Assembly: GCA_964537285.1 (NCBI GenBank)
Contig: CAZHZT010000054.1
Location: 1 to 35,607, forward strand
Reading direction: 5' to 3'
DNA from: CAZHZT01 sp964537285
GTDB taxonomy: Bacteria; Bacteroidota; Bacteroidia; Chitinophagales; Saprospiraceae
Length of the DNA: 35,607 nucleotides
Under the pieces are notes generated by a model. That model made no database searches. It was not told the DNA's origin and saw only the letters and a program-made list of their open reading frames with translations. How positions within the stretch are numbered: the stretch's first letter is position 1; each line of letters opens with the position of its first letter. Made by a program: the position numbers and the translations under genes. Below, piece after piece: positions 23,627 through 30,694 of the stretch.

Positions 23627-24712
23627 TTACTTAAAACTTAAGATCAATGAAAAAACATGTGAGTAAAGGACAGGGGAATTGTCACCTAGATCAGTGAATC
23701 CGTAATCAAGATTGAAAGAGCCTAATTGGAGACCGATTCCCAAAGTGGGTTGAAAAACGAGTGTTTCCTTTTCAGGGTCCAGATCATCCTGTATATTTTG
23801 CCAATTGCGGGCACCAGCTCTAAGGAATACAGCAGAGTTGTAATTTACTTCCAATCCAATATGTGGATCAATGTTAATGGAGGAGCTATTGATCAGTACA
23901 TTTCTCTGGCCATCTGTTGTAAAGTGGAGGTCTAGCTCTGTACTAAAAGTGATTTTTTGACTTACCTTTTTTATCCAGGCTCCTCCGAGGAGTATTCTGG
24001 GGTTCGTGATTTCAATAGAACTGGAAGGGATCACATTTCCCGTGCGTTGAAAAGTGGTTTTTTCATCCTCTGTTAATGTGAAATTCCAGGCATTAAATGT
24101 AAAGGTAATATCGCGTGCTGTGATACCCCATTGCCAGTTTCGGCGCTTGAAAAGCAGGCCTCCGTCTAAGCCGAAACCCCAGGCATTTCCAAAAGAACCA
24201 ATGATACGACGAATAATTTTTACATTTCCTCCGATGGCTAGTTTTCGATTGGGTTTCTTTTGCCGGAATTGCTGGGCATAACTGATGAAAAAAGCATAAT
24301 CTGCGGCGGAGAATTCACTCAAATTGTCAAAGTTGATGGTGCCGTCTGGTTCAACCAGGTTCAGCGTATTTGGAATTTGGTCAATTCCAAGGCGGATTAC
24401 AGAAAAGGCAATGGTAGAAGGGGAACGGCTATTTAAGGGCTTTGCAATGCCAATGTAGTCGAATTTGGCAATTCCTGCAAACCATTCGGCATGCATGGCA
24501 CTAAATTGCAATTGGTTTTCTATAAACGCAAGACCAGCAGGGTTCCAGTAGCTCGCATTCGCATCATCTATACGGGCAACAACGGCATTTCCCTGACCGT
24601 GAGCTCTGGCGCCCACGCCCAAAGCCAGGAATTCGTTGCTGTATTTCACTTGCGCTTCTAAAGAAGCTACAAACAGCAAACTAAGAGGAATGAAAATAAG
24701 ATGTTTTATCAT
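23627..24712 (-). CDS. PorV2-type outer-membrane beta-barrel protein, copy 2
   Basis: Protein of 361 residues with signal peptide MIKHLIFIPLSLLFVASLEA. The mature part starts KYSNEFLALGVGARAHGQGN and continues ASYWNPAGLAF, as in the PorV/PorQ barrel family; FSVIRLGIDQIPNTLNL and FSAADYAFFISYAQQ are typical of the group called PorV2. It is a predicted FadL-like 14-strand barrel in the outer membrane. PorV proper shuttles T9SS cargo to the attachment complex; PorV2 roles are unknown, and secretion function is inferred from homology only. Its ATG overlaps the stop of the upstream paralogue (ATGA), so the two are translationally coupled. The pair is clearly homologous along its whole length. Confidence 0.88.
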   Translation of the reverse strand: MIKHLIFIPLSLLFVASLEAQVKYSNEFLALGVGARAHGQGNAVVARIDDANASYWNPAGLAFIENQLQFSAMHAEWFAGIAKFDYIGIAKPLNSRSPSTIAFSVIRLGIDQIPNTLNLVEPDGTINFDNLSEFSAADYAFFISYAQQFRQKKPNRKLAIGGNVKIIRRIIGSFGNAWGFGLDGGLLFKRRNWQWGITARDITFTFNAWNFTLTEDEKTTFQRTGNVIPSSSIEITNPRILLGGAWIKKVSQKITFSTELDLHFTTDGQRNVLINSSSINIDPHIGLEVNYNSAVFLRAGARNWQNIQDDLDPEKETLVFQPTLGIGLQLGSFNLDYGFTDLGDNSPVLYSHVFSLILSFK

Positions 24713-25821
24713 TTTGAGCGAAAACTATAGCCCAAAGATACAACATGTGAATAAGTTTGATTGGATTGATCTCCTATATCTGTGAATGCATAGTCTACAA
24801 AAAAGTTAAAAAGCTTGAATCCCAGCCCTAAATTTGGCTGGGCAGTCCAGTATTCCCGGTCAAAATCTCTGTCTTGCTGTAAATTATTTAAGCCAAAGCG
24901 CAGGAATAAGAATTCTCCATAACTCATTTGCAAGCCAAGAGTTGGACTTATGCTCAGCGGATCCCCGCTTACCAGAACATTGCGCTGGCCGTCTGTACTA
25001 ACGATGGCATTCAGTTCTGCCAGCAAGCCAACTTTCTCCCAGCTTTTATCCCATGCTCCTCCGAGTATTATTTGAGGCCTGGTTATTTCCAGAGAGTTGA
25101 TCGGCAGTTCATTACCGGTGAGTTGCAAGGTTTCTTCCTCGTCTTCGGTAAGGGTAAAACTCCAGGCATTAAAAGTAGAGGTTACATCTTTGAGAAGTAC
25201 TCCAAAATGCCATTGATCGTTCGGGTGGTATTGTAGACCCGCATCCAGCCCAAAGCCCCAGGAAGTTGCAAATGGACCTATTCTTCTATGAATGACTTTA
25301 AAGTTCCCTCCAAGGTATAGCCTGCCTTTTTTAACTTTCAATGGTTGTGCGTAACTGATTAAAAAAGCATAATCAGCTGCTGAAAATTCGGTGATGTTAT
25401 CGTAATTGAAGGTCCCGTCGTCATTATAAAAGCTCAATGTATTAGGAATCCCGTCAATTCCAAAACGAAGCATGGACAAACCTATTCGTTTATTTCCGCC
25501 ATAAGCCGGCAGCACCCCTCCAATGTAGTCGTAGCTCCCTATACCTGCAAACCATTCTGCATGCATGGCACCCAATTGTAAGCTGTATTCGGGGTCTATC
25601 CCTGCCAGACCAGCGGGATTGAGGAAGGTGGCATAAACGTCATTGATTGTGGCTACGGCACTACCACCCAATGCCTGAGCTTTAGCACCAACCGGGATGG
25701 TTAAAAATTCATTGCTGTACTTTTGGGCTTCCAGGGAGTTCGTGGCAAAGAAAAAAAGAGCAGCGCCAGCTAAAAAGAGGCATAATCTTTTTAAACTAGA
25801 TGTTTTAGTAATATGATCCAT
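24709..25821 (-). CDS. PorV2-type outer-membrane beta-barrel protein, copy 1
   Basis: Protein of 370 residues from the ATG at 25821 (MDHITKTSSLKRLCLFLAGA, signal peptide ending NSLEAQ). A longer reading from 25917 starts inside a perfect hairpin and was rejected. It shares KYSNEFLTIPVGAKAQALGG, FLNPAGLAGIDPEY, LSMLRFGIDGIPNTLSF, NITEFSAADYAFLISYAQPL and YSHVVSLGYSF with the next gene, showing a tandem duplication. A terminal beta-signal-like aromatic strand supports outer-membrane insertion. It may be involved in T9SS by homology to PorV; substrates are unknown. Confidence 0.88.
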   Translation of the reverse strand: MDHITKTSSLKRLCLFLAGAALFFFATNSLEAQKYSNEFLTIPVGAKAQALGGSAVATINDVYATFLNPAGLAGIDPEYSLQLGAMHAEWFAGIGSYDYIGGVLPAYGGNKRIGLSMLRFGIDGIPNTLSFYNDDGTFNYDNITEFSAADYAFLISYAQPLKVKKGRLYLGGNFKVIHRRIGPFATSWGFGLDAGLQYHPNDQWHFGVLLKDVTSTFNAWSFTLTEDEEETLQLTGNELPINSLEITRPQIILGGAWDKSWEKVGLLAELNAIVSTDGQRNVLVSGDPLSISPTLGLQMSYGEFLFLRFGLNNLQQDRDFDREYWTAQPNLGLGFKLFNFFVDYAFTDIGDQSNQTYSHVVSLGYSFRSK

Positions 25822-25848
25822 GTTGCTATTGGTTCGGATAATTAATTT

Positions 25849-25927
25849 TTTAAGCACAGTGACCATATTATCTCCTACAATTTTTTGGAAAAAAATTGTA
25901 GGAGATAATATGGTCACTGTGCTTAAA
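25849..25927 (-). terminator. Perfect 38 bp hairpin between methyltransferase and PorV2 genes
   Basis: Left arm 25849-25886, loop GGA, right arm 25890-25927. The right arm on the plus strand reads AAAAAATTGTAGGAGATAAT onwards. It is about 110 bases beyond the methyltransferase stop and 28 bases before the PorV2 start on the same strand. It could end the methyltransferase transcript or structure the PorV2 leader. Confidence 0.55.
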
Positions 25928-26036
25928 TTTGTTTTAGTATTTTCCTAAAACGGATCGCAAAGGTAGAAATTTCAAATGCATTAAACTATTCTTCAGGTAT
26001 TGTCATGGATTTTACTTAGAAAAGGTAATTTAACAC

Positions 26037-26834
26037 TTAGCTGGCAACCGCCAAAAAAGAAAAAACATGCGGGAATTGAATTTTTAAATCAGCCATCACA
26101 TACTTACCTTCATCAATTTCTTTCATATTTGGGAAACAATTGTAGGGACTATATGGAAATTCTTTAAACTCCGCGATGCTTAACCCTTCATTAATTAAAG
26201 GTTGTACTATTTCGGATAAACCGTGGACCCAGAAATATTCTTTCTTTTGAATTCCTGTACCCTCACTTGCATACGAACCTTCAACGACTTCTTCATAAGG
26301 TTTGCCATGATTGAAGTAATTGTATGTTAAAGATAGATCTTCAAAGTCGAGGGTGTAGAGAGCCGGATGAAAATCAGCTATGTAAAAAATGCCATTCGGC
26401 TTAAGAAAATGCTTAATAACGGATGCCCACTGGTTTAGGTCAGGCAACCAACAAATGGTACCGTAAGAAGTAAAGATTATGTCAAATTTATCCTCAAGAT
26501 TCTCTTTTAGTTTAAGGACATCAGACTGGACGAAACGAGCTGGAATATTAAGTTCTTTGGCTAAGCTTTCGGCTGCTTCGATGGCATTCCCCGAAATATC
26601 TACTCCCGTTACTTCCGCTCCAAGACGGGCCCACGACAAAGTGTCCATACCAAAATGACATTGCAGATGCAATAATTTTTTTCCCTGCACTTTATCTTTT
26701 AGGGCATCGATTTCAATTGGATTAAGCGAAGTTTTTCCTTCTTTGAATTCTTTTAGGCCATAAAATTCTGAATTCATGTGGGGCTCAACTCTTGAGTCCC
26801 AAAGGTTTTTATTTTCTTTGATATAATTTTCCAT
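26037..26834 (-). CDS. Class I SAM-dependent methyltransferase
   Basis: Protein of 265 residues. LLHLQCHFGMDTLSWARLGA is the SAM-binding motif I (in a CHFG variant), VTGVDISGNAIEAAESLAKE is motif II, FDIIFTSYGTICWLPDLNQW spans motif IV, and HFLKPNGIFYIADFHPA is the later strand, all as in the Methyltransf_11 group. The N-terminus NKNLWDSRVEPHMNSEFYGL is typical of a common subfamily of unknown substrate. A small-molecule substrate is likely. It reads alone, with the copy B repeat element and the DUF3467 gene diverging upstream. Confidence 0.88.
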   Translation of the reverse strand: MENYIKENKNLWDSRVEPHMNSEFYGLKEFKEGKTSLNPIEIDALKDKVQGKKLLHLQCHFGMDTLSWARLGAEVTGVDISGNAIEAAESLAKELNIPARFVQSDVLKLKENLEDKFDIIFTSYGTICWLPDLNQWASVIKHFLKPNGIFYIADFHPALYTLDFEDLSLTYNYFNHGKPYEEVVEGSYASEGTGIQKKEYFWVHGLSEIVQPLINEGLSIAEFKEFPYSPYNCFPNMKEIDEGKYVMADLKIQFPHVFSFLAVAS

Positions 26835-26905
26835 GCACTTAAAAGTTTCTTAATTTGAAATAGTATAGGAATAAAGATAACTTTGCTTCCTTTAAAAAAA
26901 TTCAC

Positions 26906-27014
26906 GTTCTTTGACAAATTGTGTGAAACTTCAAAATGAGAAGCCTTGAATGCCCTTGTGGCTGAAAGGATTATCATTTTGAAGTTCCATTTTTCACAAT
27001 TTATGTCAAAGAAC
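26906..27014 (+). repeat. 110 bp inverted-repeat element, copy B
   Basis: It begins GTTCTTTGACAAATTGTG and ends TTTATGTCAAAGAAC. The stem AACTTCAAAATGA / TCATTTTGAAGTT encloses the loop TGAATGCCCTTGTGGCTGAA. In the same orientation relative to its gene as copy A, it ends 25 bases before the DUF3467 ATG. Stem bases differ from copy A in paired positions, so pairing is kept while sequence changes. The divergent methyltransferase gene starts 72 bases to the left. Confidence 0.8.
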
Positions 27015-27039
27015 TAAAATTCATTAAAAAGGTAAAATT

Positions 27040-27357
27040 ATGGAAGAAAAAAAGAATAAACCAAATCAAATTAATATTGAGTTACCGGAAGACGTGGCAG
27101 AGGGCATTTACAGTAACCTTGCCATTATTTCACATTCTAACTCGGAGTTCATCCTGGATTTTGTAAGGATGCTTCCAAATGTTCCAAAAGCGAAGGTGAA
27201 ATCCCGTATTATCTTAACACCTCAGCATGCCAAGAGGCTTATGCGGGCCCTCAAAGAAAATTTGGCAAAATTTGAAAATCAGTTCGGAAGTGTTGGTGAG
27301 TCAGATCCTCCTTCTTTCCCTCCTATGAATTTCAATACGCCTAAAGCGCAGGCGTAA
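27040..27357 (+). CDS. DUF3467 family protein
   Basis: Small protein of 105 residues matching DUF3467. INIELPEDVAEGIYSNLAII is followed by SHSNSEFILDFVRMLPNV, then the conserved AKVKSRIILTPQHAKRLMRA and LKENLAKFENQFG. The tail is Pro-rich. Members are widespread short cytoplasmic proteins in Bacteroidota and other phyla. The function is unknown; some occur near secretion or phage-related genes. The gene lies between two copies of the 110 bp inverted-repeat element, with copy B directly upstream. Confidence 0.92.
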   Translation: MEEKKNKPNQINIELPEDVAEGIYSNLAIISHSNSEFILDFVRMLPNVPKAKVKSRIILTPQHAKRLMRALKENLAKFENQFGSVGESDPPSFPPMNFNTPKAQA

Positions 27358-27391
27358 TTTATAACAGAGCTGTCTGAATGTAGTTCTTGAA

Positions 27392-27451
27392 AAGGTATTT
27401 CCCTTAGAGAGAGGCACGCTGCCGTGTGCCTTTCTCTAAGGAAAACACCTT
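27392..27451. repeat. 60-base hairpin downstream of the DUF3467 gene
   Basis: The arms AAGGT-TTT-CCTTAGAGA-AGGCAC and GTGCCT-TCTCTAAGG-AAA-ACCTT pair with single-base internal mismatches around the loop GCTGCC. It lies 35 bases after the DUF3467 stop and may act in transcript ending or stability; no U-tract follows directly. Confidence 0.5.
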
Positions 27452-27487
27452 CTCTTGCAGGCAGCGACAAAATGAAATGTACCCGTA

Positions 27488-27579
27488 GTTCTTTGCCCTT
27501 GCTTAGAAGATTTAGTTCTTGAAGCACTAGTGGCTGAAAGGCTTCTCATTTTGAAGTTCCACACAATTTGTCAAAGAAC
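27488..27579. repeat. 110 bp inverted-repeat element, degenerate copy C
   Basis: Ends GTTCTTTG and CAAATTTG-type sequence closing in TCAAAGAAC (27571-27579). The right arm GGCTTCTCATTTTGAAGTTC and the loop motif GTGGCTGAAAGG are intact, but the left arm is largely unrelated. The right arm is complementary to the left arm of copy B over about 40 bases with one mismatch, while the loop stands in the opposite orientation to that arm. Confidence 0.6.
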
Positions 27580-27599
27580 GGAAGATTTTGTTTGGAAAG

Positions 27600-27641
27600 A
27601 GGCTGTTTTTTGAAGAAAAACTTTGAAAAACAGCCTTTTTT
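27600..27641 (+). terminator. Intrinsic terminator
   Basis: Stem AGGCTGTTTTT / AAAAACAGCCT with a 15-base spacer that can pair in part, followed by TTTTT. It is well formed for plus-strand transcription and would end transcripts from the DUF3467 region before the efflux operon promoter. Confidence 0.7.
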
Positions 27642-27737
27642 CAATAATAAATACTTTTGCCGGCAGCAAGGAATTAATTTTAAACAACCCTTTTAAACTG
27701 AAATTCCTCTCTTATGTTAATGTTGTGCTAACATATG

Positions 27738-27781
27738 TATCTTATCAAAGATAATCCGTTGGTATGTTATACTTTTGATAA
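27738..27781 (+). promoter_or_regulatory. Candidate promoter with operator-like dyads for the efflux operon
   Basis: TACTTTTG at 27770-27777 matches the -7 consensus TAnnTTTG and lies about 50 bases before the adaptor ATG. Just upstream is the palindrome TATCTT-N4-AAGATA (27738-27753). TTATCAAA (27742-27749) is also inversely repeated as TTTGATAA (27774-27781) over the -7 box. This fits a promoter controlled by a dimeric regulator; no regulator gene is adjacent. Confidence 0.4.
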
Positions 27782-27825
27782 AGACTAACCAATAAATATA
27801 AACAAGCCGGAAATTTTTACCCATT

Positions 27826-29211
27826 ATGTTGCAAAGAATACTTCTTATCGGTTTAGCTGTCCTCGTTGTCGGAGGAGCTTTTTATTATTTTTCTTCGGGC
27901 AGCCAGGTTAAAGCGGCTGAGCTAATTTCCAAACAGGTAAGTAAAGGTGATTTTTTAATTACCGTTACAGCAACCGGGGAATTGAAAGCGAAGCGCTCTG
28001 AGAAAATTCGTGGCCCTCAGGGAATGCGTTCTGCGAGAATTTATCAAACGACTATCACCGATATGGTGCCTGAAGGAACCGTCGTAAAGGAAGGGGAGTA
28101 TGTAGCTCGTCTCGACAAAACTGAACTGGACCAAAAGGTCAAAGAGGCTCAAACGGAAATCGAAAAGATCCTGACCCAGCTTGAACAAGCAGAAATCGAT
28201 ACAGCCATCGAACTTCGGGGCTTGCGCGACCAATTGATCAACCTGAACTTCTCCATGAAAGAGAAAAAACTTGAGGTAGAAAAAAGCCGCTACGAGCCTC
28301 AAATGGTTATTCGTCAGGCTGAGCTTGACCTGGAAAAGATTCAACGAGATTACAACCAATTGGAAAAAAAATATGAGCTGACTCAGGAAAAATCTCAAGC
28401 TAAAATCTCGGAAATCAACACTCAGTTGCGCCAAAATCAAATAAAATTGAATCAGCTGGTAGAGTTAGCTGAAGGCTTTGTGATCAAAGCTCCCAAAAAT
28501 GGAATGGTGATCTACAAAAATAGTTGGAACGGAAAAGTTGGCCCGGGTTCCCAAATCAGCACCTGGGATCCCGTGGTAGCTGAGCTGCCGGACTTGAGCG
28601 ACATGGTGTCCAAAACGTATGTGAATGAGGTAGATATTAGCCGGGTAAAAAAAGGCCAGGATGTCAAAATTAAGGTCGATGCTTTTCCTGAAAATGATTA
28701 CACCGGCACCGTCATAAAAGTGGCCAATATAGGGGAACAATTAAAAGGCTTTGATGCCAAGGTATTTGAAGTGCTGGTTCAGGTAGCCGAATCCGATAGT
28801 ATTTTAAGACCCGCGATGACTACCAGCAATGAAATCATTACGGATATTATTCCTGAAATGCTCTCCATTCCTCTGGAAGCCCTTCAAACAGATAGCCTCA
28901 AGTTTGTATTTAAAAAAGAAGGAAATCGCATCGTTAAGCGAGAAGTGGTAACTGGACTTACCAATACCGATGAAGTGATCGTCGAATACGGTCTTGATGA
29001 AAGCGATTTCGTGCTGCTTAACGTACCCGAAAACGCTAAGGAGCTGGAATTTCAGTATTTAGAGAAAAGTATCAAAGACGAAATCCTGAAAAAACAAGAA
29101 GAAGAAAAATTAGCCCGCCAAGCCAGAATGCAAGAGAAGATGAAAAAAGTTAAAGATGAAAATATTTCTTCTGATGAGGAGAGTGGGGGAAGTTTCATCA
29201 TTTTTAACTAA
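27826..29211 (+). CDS. MacA/HlyD-like periplasmic adaptor of a tripartite efflux system
   Basis: Protein of 461 residues. A single N-terminal membrane anchor (5-22) precedes the barrel-sandwich start FLITVTATGELKAKRSEKIR. A long coiled-coil hairpin at about 95-225 is rich in Glu, Lys and Gln. The returning lipoyl half is FVIKAPKNGMVIYKNSW, followed by a beta-barrel (DISRVKKGQDVKIKVDAFPE) and a membrane-proximal domain. A charged tail (KKQEEEKLARQARMQEK) ends the protein. Adaptors of this type link an inner-membrane transporter to a TolC channel. The gene heads an adaptor-permease-channel operon; the permease starts 39 bases later. Confidence 0.92.
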   Translation: MLQRILLIGLAVLVVGGAFYYFSSGSQVKAAELISKQVSKGDFLITVTATGELKAKRSEKIRGPQGMRSARIYQTTITDMVPEGTVVKEGEYVARLDKTELDQKVKEAQTEIEKILTQLEQAEIDTAIELRGLRDQLINLNFSMKEKKLEVEKSRYEPQMVIRQAELDLEKIQRDYNQLEKKYELTQEKSQAKISEINTQLRQNQIKLNQLVELAEGFVIKAPKNGMVIYKNSWNGKVGPGSQISTWDPVVAELPDLSDMVSKTYVNEVDISRVKKGQDVKIKVDAFPENDYTGTVIKVANIGEQLKGFDAKVFEVLVQVAESDSILRPAMTTSNEIITDIIPEMLSIPLEALQTDSLKFVFKKEGNRIVKREVVTGLTNTDEVIVEYGLDESDFVLLNVPENAKELEFQYLEKSIKDEILKKQEEEKLARQARMQEKMKKVKDENISSDEESGGSFIIFN

Positions 29212-29250
29212 ATCTATTTCATCCTTCATTCTCACCATCACTTTATTCTC

Positions 29251-30570
29251 ATGGAAAGAACCTTTTTTAATTTTCTCCTTGCCCTGGAAGGGGTTAACGG
29301 AAACAAGTTAAGGGCATTCCTCACGGGCTTGGGGATTATGTTCGGAGTGGGCGCCGTGATCGCCATGCTTGCGATTGGAACCGGAGCCAAGCAGGCAATC
29401 CTCGATCAGCTAAGATTAATCGGAACCAATAATATCGTCATCGAAAGTGTCATGCTTTCTGATGAAGAAAGTGACGAAGCAAGTGACGGGCAGGATAAAA
29501 AACCTTGGTCTCCGGGGCTTACCTTATCTGATGCACTTAGCTTAAAAGCAAGTATCCCGACTATTGAAAAAATTAGCCCTGAAATTGTCTTGCCTGTGTC
29601 TACCCTGAGAGCAGGAAAAATGATTAGGGCAAAGTGCGTTGGTATAACCAATACTTTTTTCGAACTCAATAACCTACATGTAGAGAATGACCAGTACTTC
29701 CATGATATTCATATGGAAAAAGGCCTTCCCGTTTGTATTATTGGAAAAAATATTCAAACAAAGTTGTTCAGTGATACTGATCCCGTCGGAAAAGAGGTTA
29801 AGTGTGGTAGCAACTGGCTTAGGGTTATAGGAGTGCTTGAAAAACGGTCTGCTAAAAAGGAAAACCTTGAAAGCCTGGGAATAAGAGATTATAACAACGA
29901 TATATACGTGCCGATTCAGTCCGCGCTCATCAGGTTTAAGGATAGAGCTTTTGTGAGTAAAAATGATATTTCCCGGGGAGATTGGGACGATGAGGATGAA
30001 AACAAACAAACGCCGAATTATCACCAACTGGATAAAATTGTTGTTCAGGTGAATGAAACGGAATACCTAAATGCTACGACTGATGTGATCGGCCGGATGT
30101 TAAAACGACGCCACCGGGATATCCTCGATTTTGAAATTCAGGTTCCGGAGTTGCTCATTGAACAGCAGCAAAAAACTCAAGATACTTTCAATCTGGTGCT
30201 AGCTGTTATTGCCGGGATCTCTCTCCTTGTAGGAGGAATTGGGATTATGAATATTATGCTGGCTTCTGTATTAGAAAGAATTAAGGAAATCGGGGTTAGG
30301 CGCTCCTTAGGAGCTCAAAGACTTGATATTGTGTTACAATTTCTTTTTGAAGCAGTCTTTATTTCCTTGTTGGGAGGAATCATTGGTGTAATAATAGGGG
30401 TTTTGTCAGCCAAAACCATAGCTTCTTATGCAGGAATACCCACTGTTGTATCTGCCTGGAGTATTATTTTATCATTCGGGGTAGCTGCTACTGTAGGGCT
30501 GATTTTTGGGATCTACCCTGCTCAGAAAGCTGCACAACAAGACCCGATTAAAGCACTGCGAACAGATTAG
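29251..30570 (+). CDS. MacB-like ABC transporter permease without ATPase domain
   Basis: Protein of 439 residues with the MacB/FtsX layout. The first membrane segment lies near NKLRAFLTGLGIMFGVGAVI. A periplasmic MacB_PCD domain runs from about 50 to 310. Three C-terminal membrane segments follow (VLAVIAGISLLVGGIGIMNI; a central segment near FISLLGGIIGVIIG; and FGVAATVGLIFGIYPAQKAA). RIKEIGVRRSLGAQRLDI is the coupling-helix region. The N-terminal nucleotide-binding domain of true MacB is absent, so a separate ATPase is needed, and none is encoded next to it. It probably works as a mechanotransmission permease for export of peptides, lipoproteins or drugs. A hairpin separates it from the channel gene. 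Confidence 0.92.
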   Translation: MERTFFNFLLALEGVNGNKLRAFLTGLGIMFGVGAVIAMLAIGTGAKQAILDQLRLIGTNNIVIESVMLSDEESDEASDGQDKKPWSPGLTLSDALSLKASIPTIEKISPEIVLPVSTLRAGKMIRAKCVGITNTFFELNNLHVENDQYFHDIHMEKGLPVCIIGKNIQTKLFSDTDPVGKEVKCGSNWLRVIGVLEKRSAKKENLESLGIRDYNNDIYVPIQSALIRFKDRAFVSKNDISRGDWDDEDENKQTPNYHQLDKIVVQVNETEYLNATTDVIGRMLKRRHRDILDFEIQVPELLIEQQQKTQDTFNLVLAVIAGISLLVGGIGIMNIMLASVLERIKEIGVRRSLGAQRLDIVLQFLFEAVFISLLGGIIGVIIGVLSAKTIASYAGIPTVVSAWSIILSFGVAATVGLIFGIYPAQKAAQQDPIKALRTD

Positions 30571-30575
30571 CAGGC

Positions 30576-30617
30576 TTAATTACGAGAGTCGTGCGTTCGC
30601 ACGACTCTCGTAATTAA
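30576..30617 (+). terminator. Perfect 20 bp hairpin after the permease gene
   Basis: Left arm 30576-30595 (TTAATTACGAGAGTCGTGCG), loop TT, exact complement 30598-30617. It begins six bases after the permease stop. It would reduce or end transcription before the channel gene, or protect the mRNA 3' end; no U-tract follows. Confidence 0.55.
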
Positions 30618-30694
30618 ATGCTGGTTATTTTGAAGTTGACAACCTGAATACTCTAGAACATATCCAAATAAAAAATATTAGAAAGACATTGTCC

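Noticed and set aside
25822..25917. Longer N-terminus for the first PorV2-like protein
   Set aside because: It would start in the 38 bp hairpin and hide the signal peptide; the start at 25821 gives a proper one.
27955..28440. Open frame antisense to the adaptor gene
   Set aside because: It mirrors the coiled-coil codon pattern of the adaptor; no family features and no start context.
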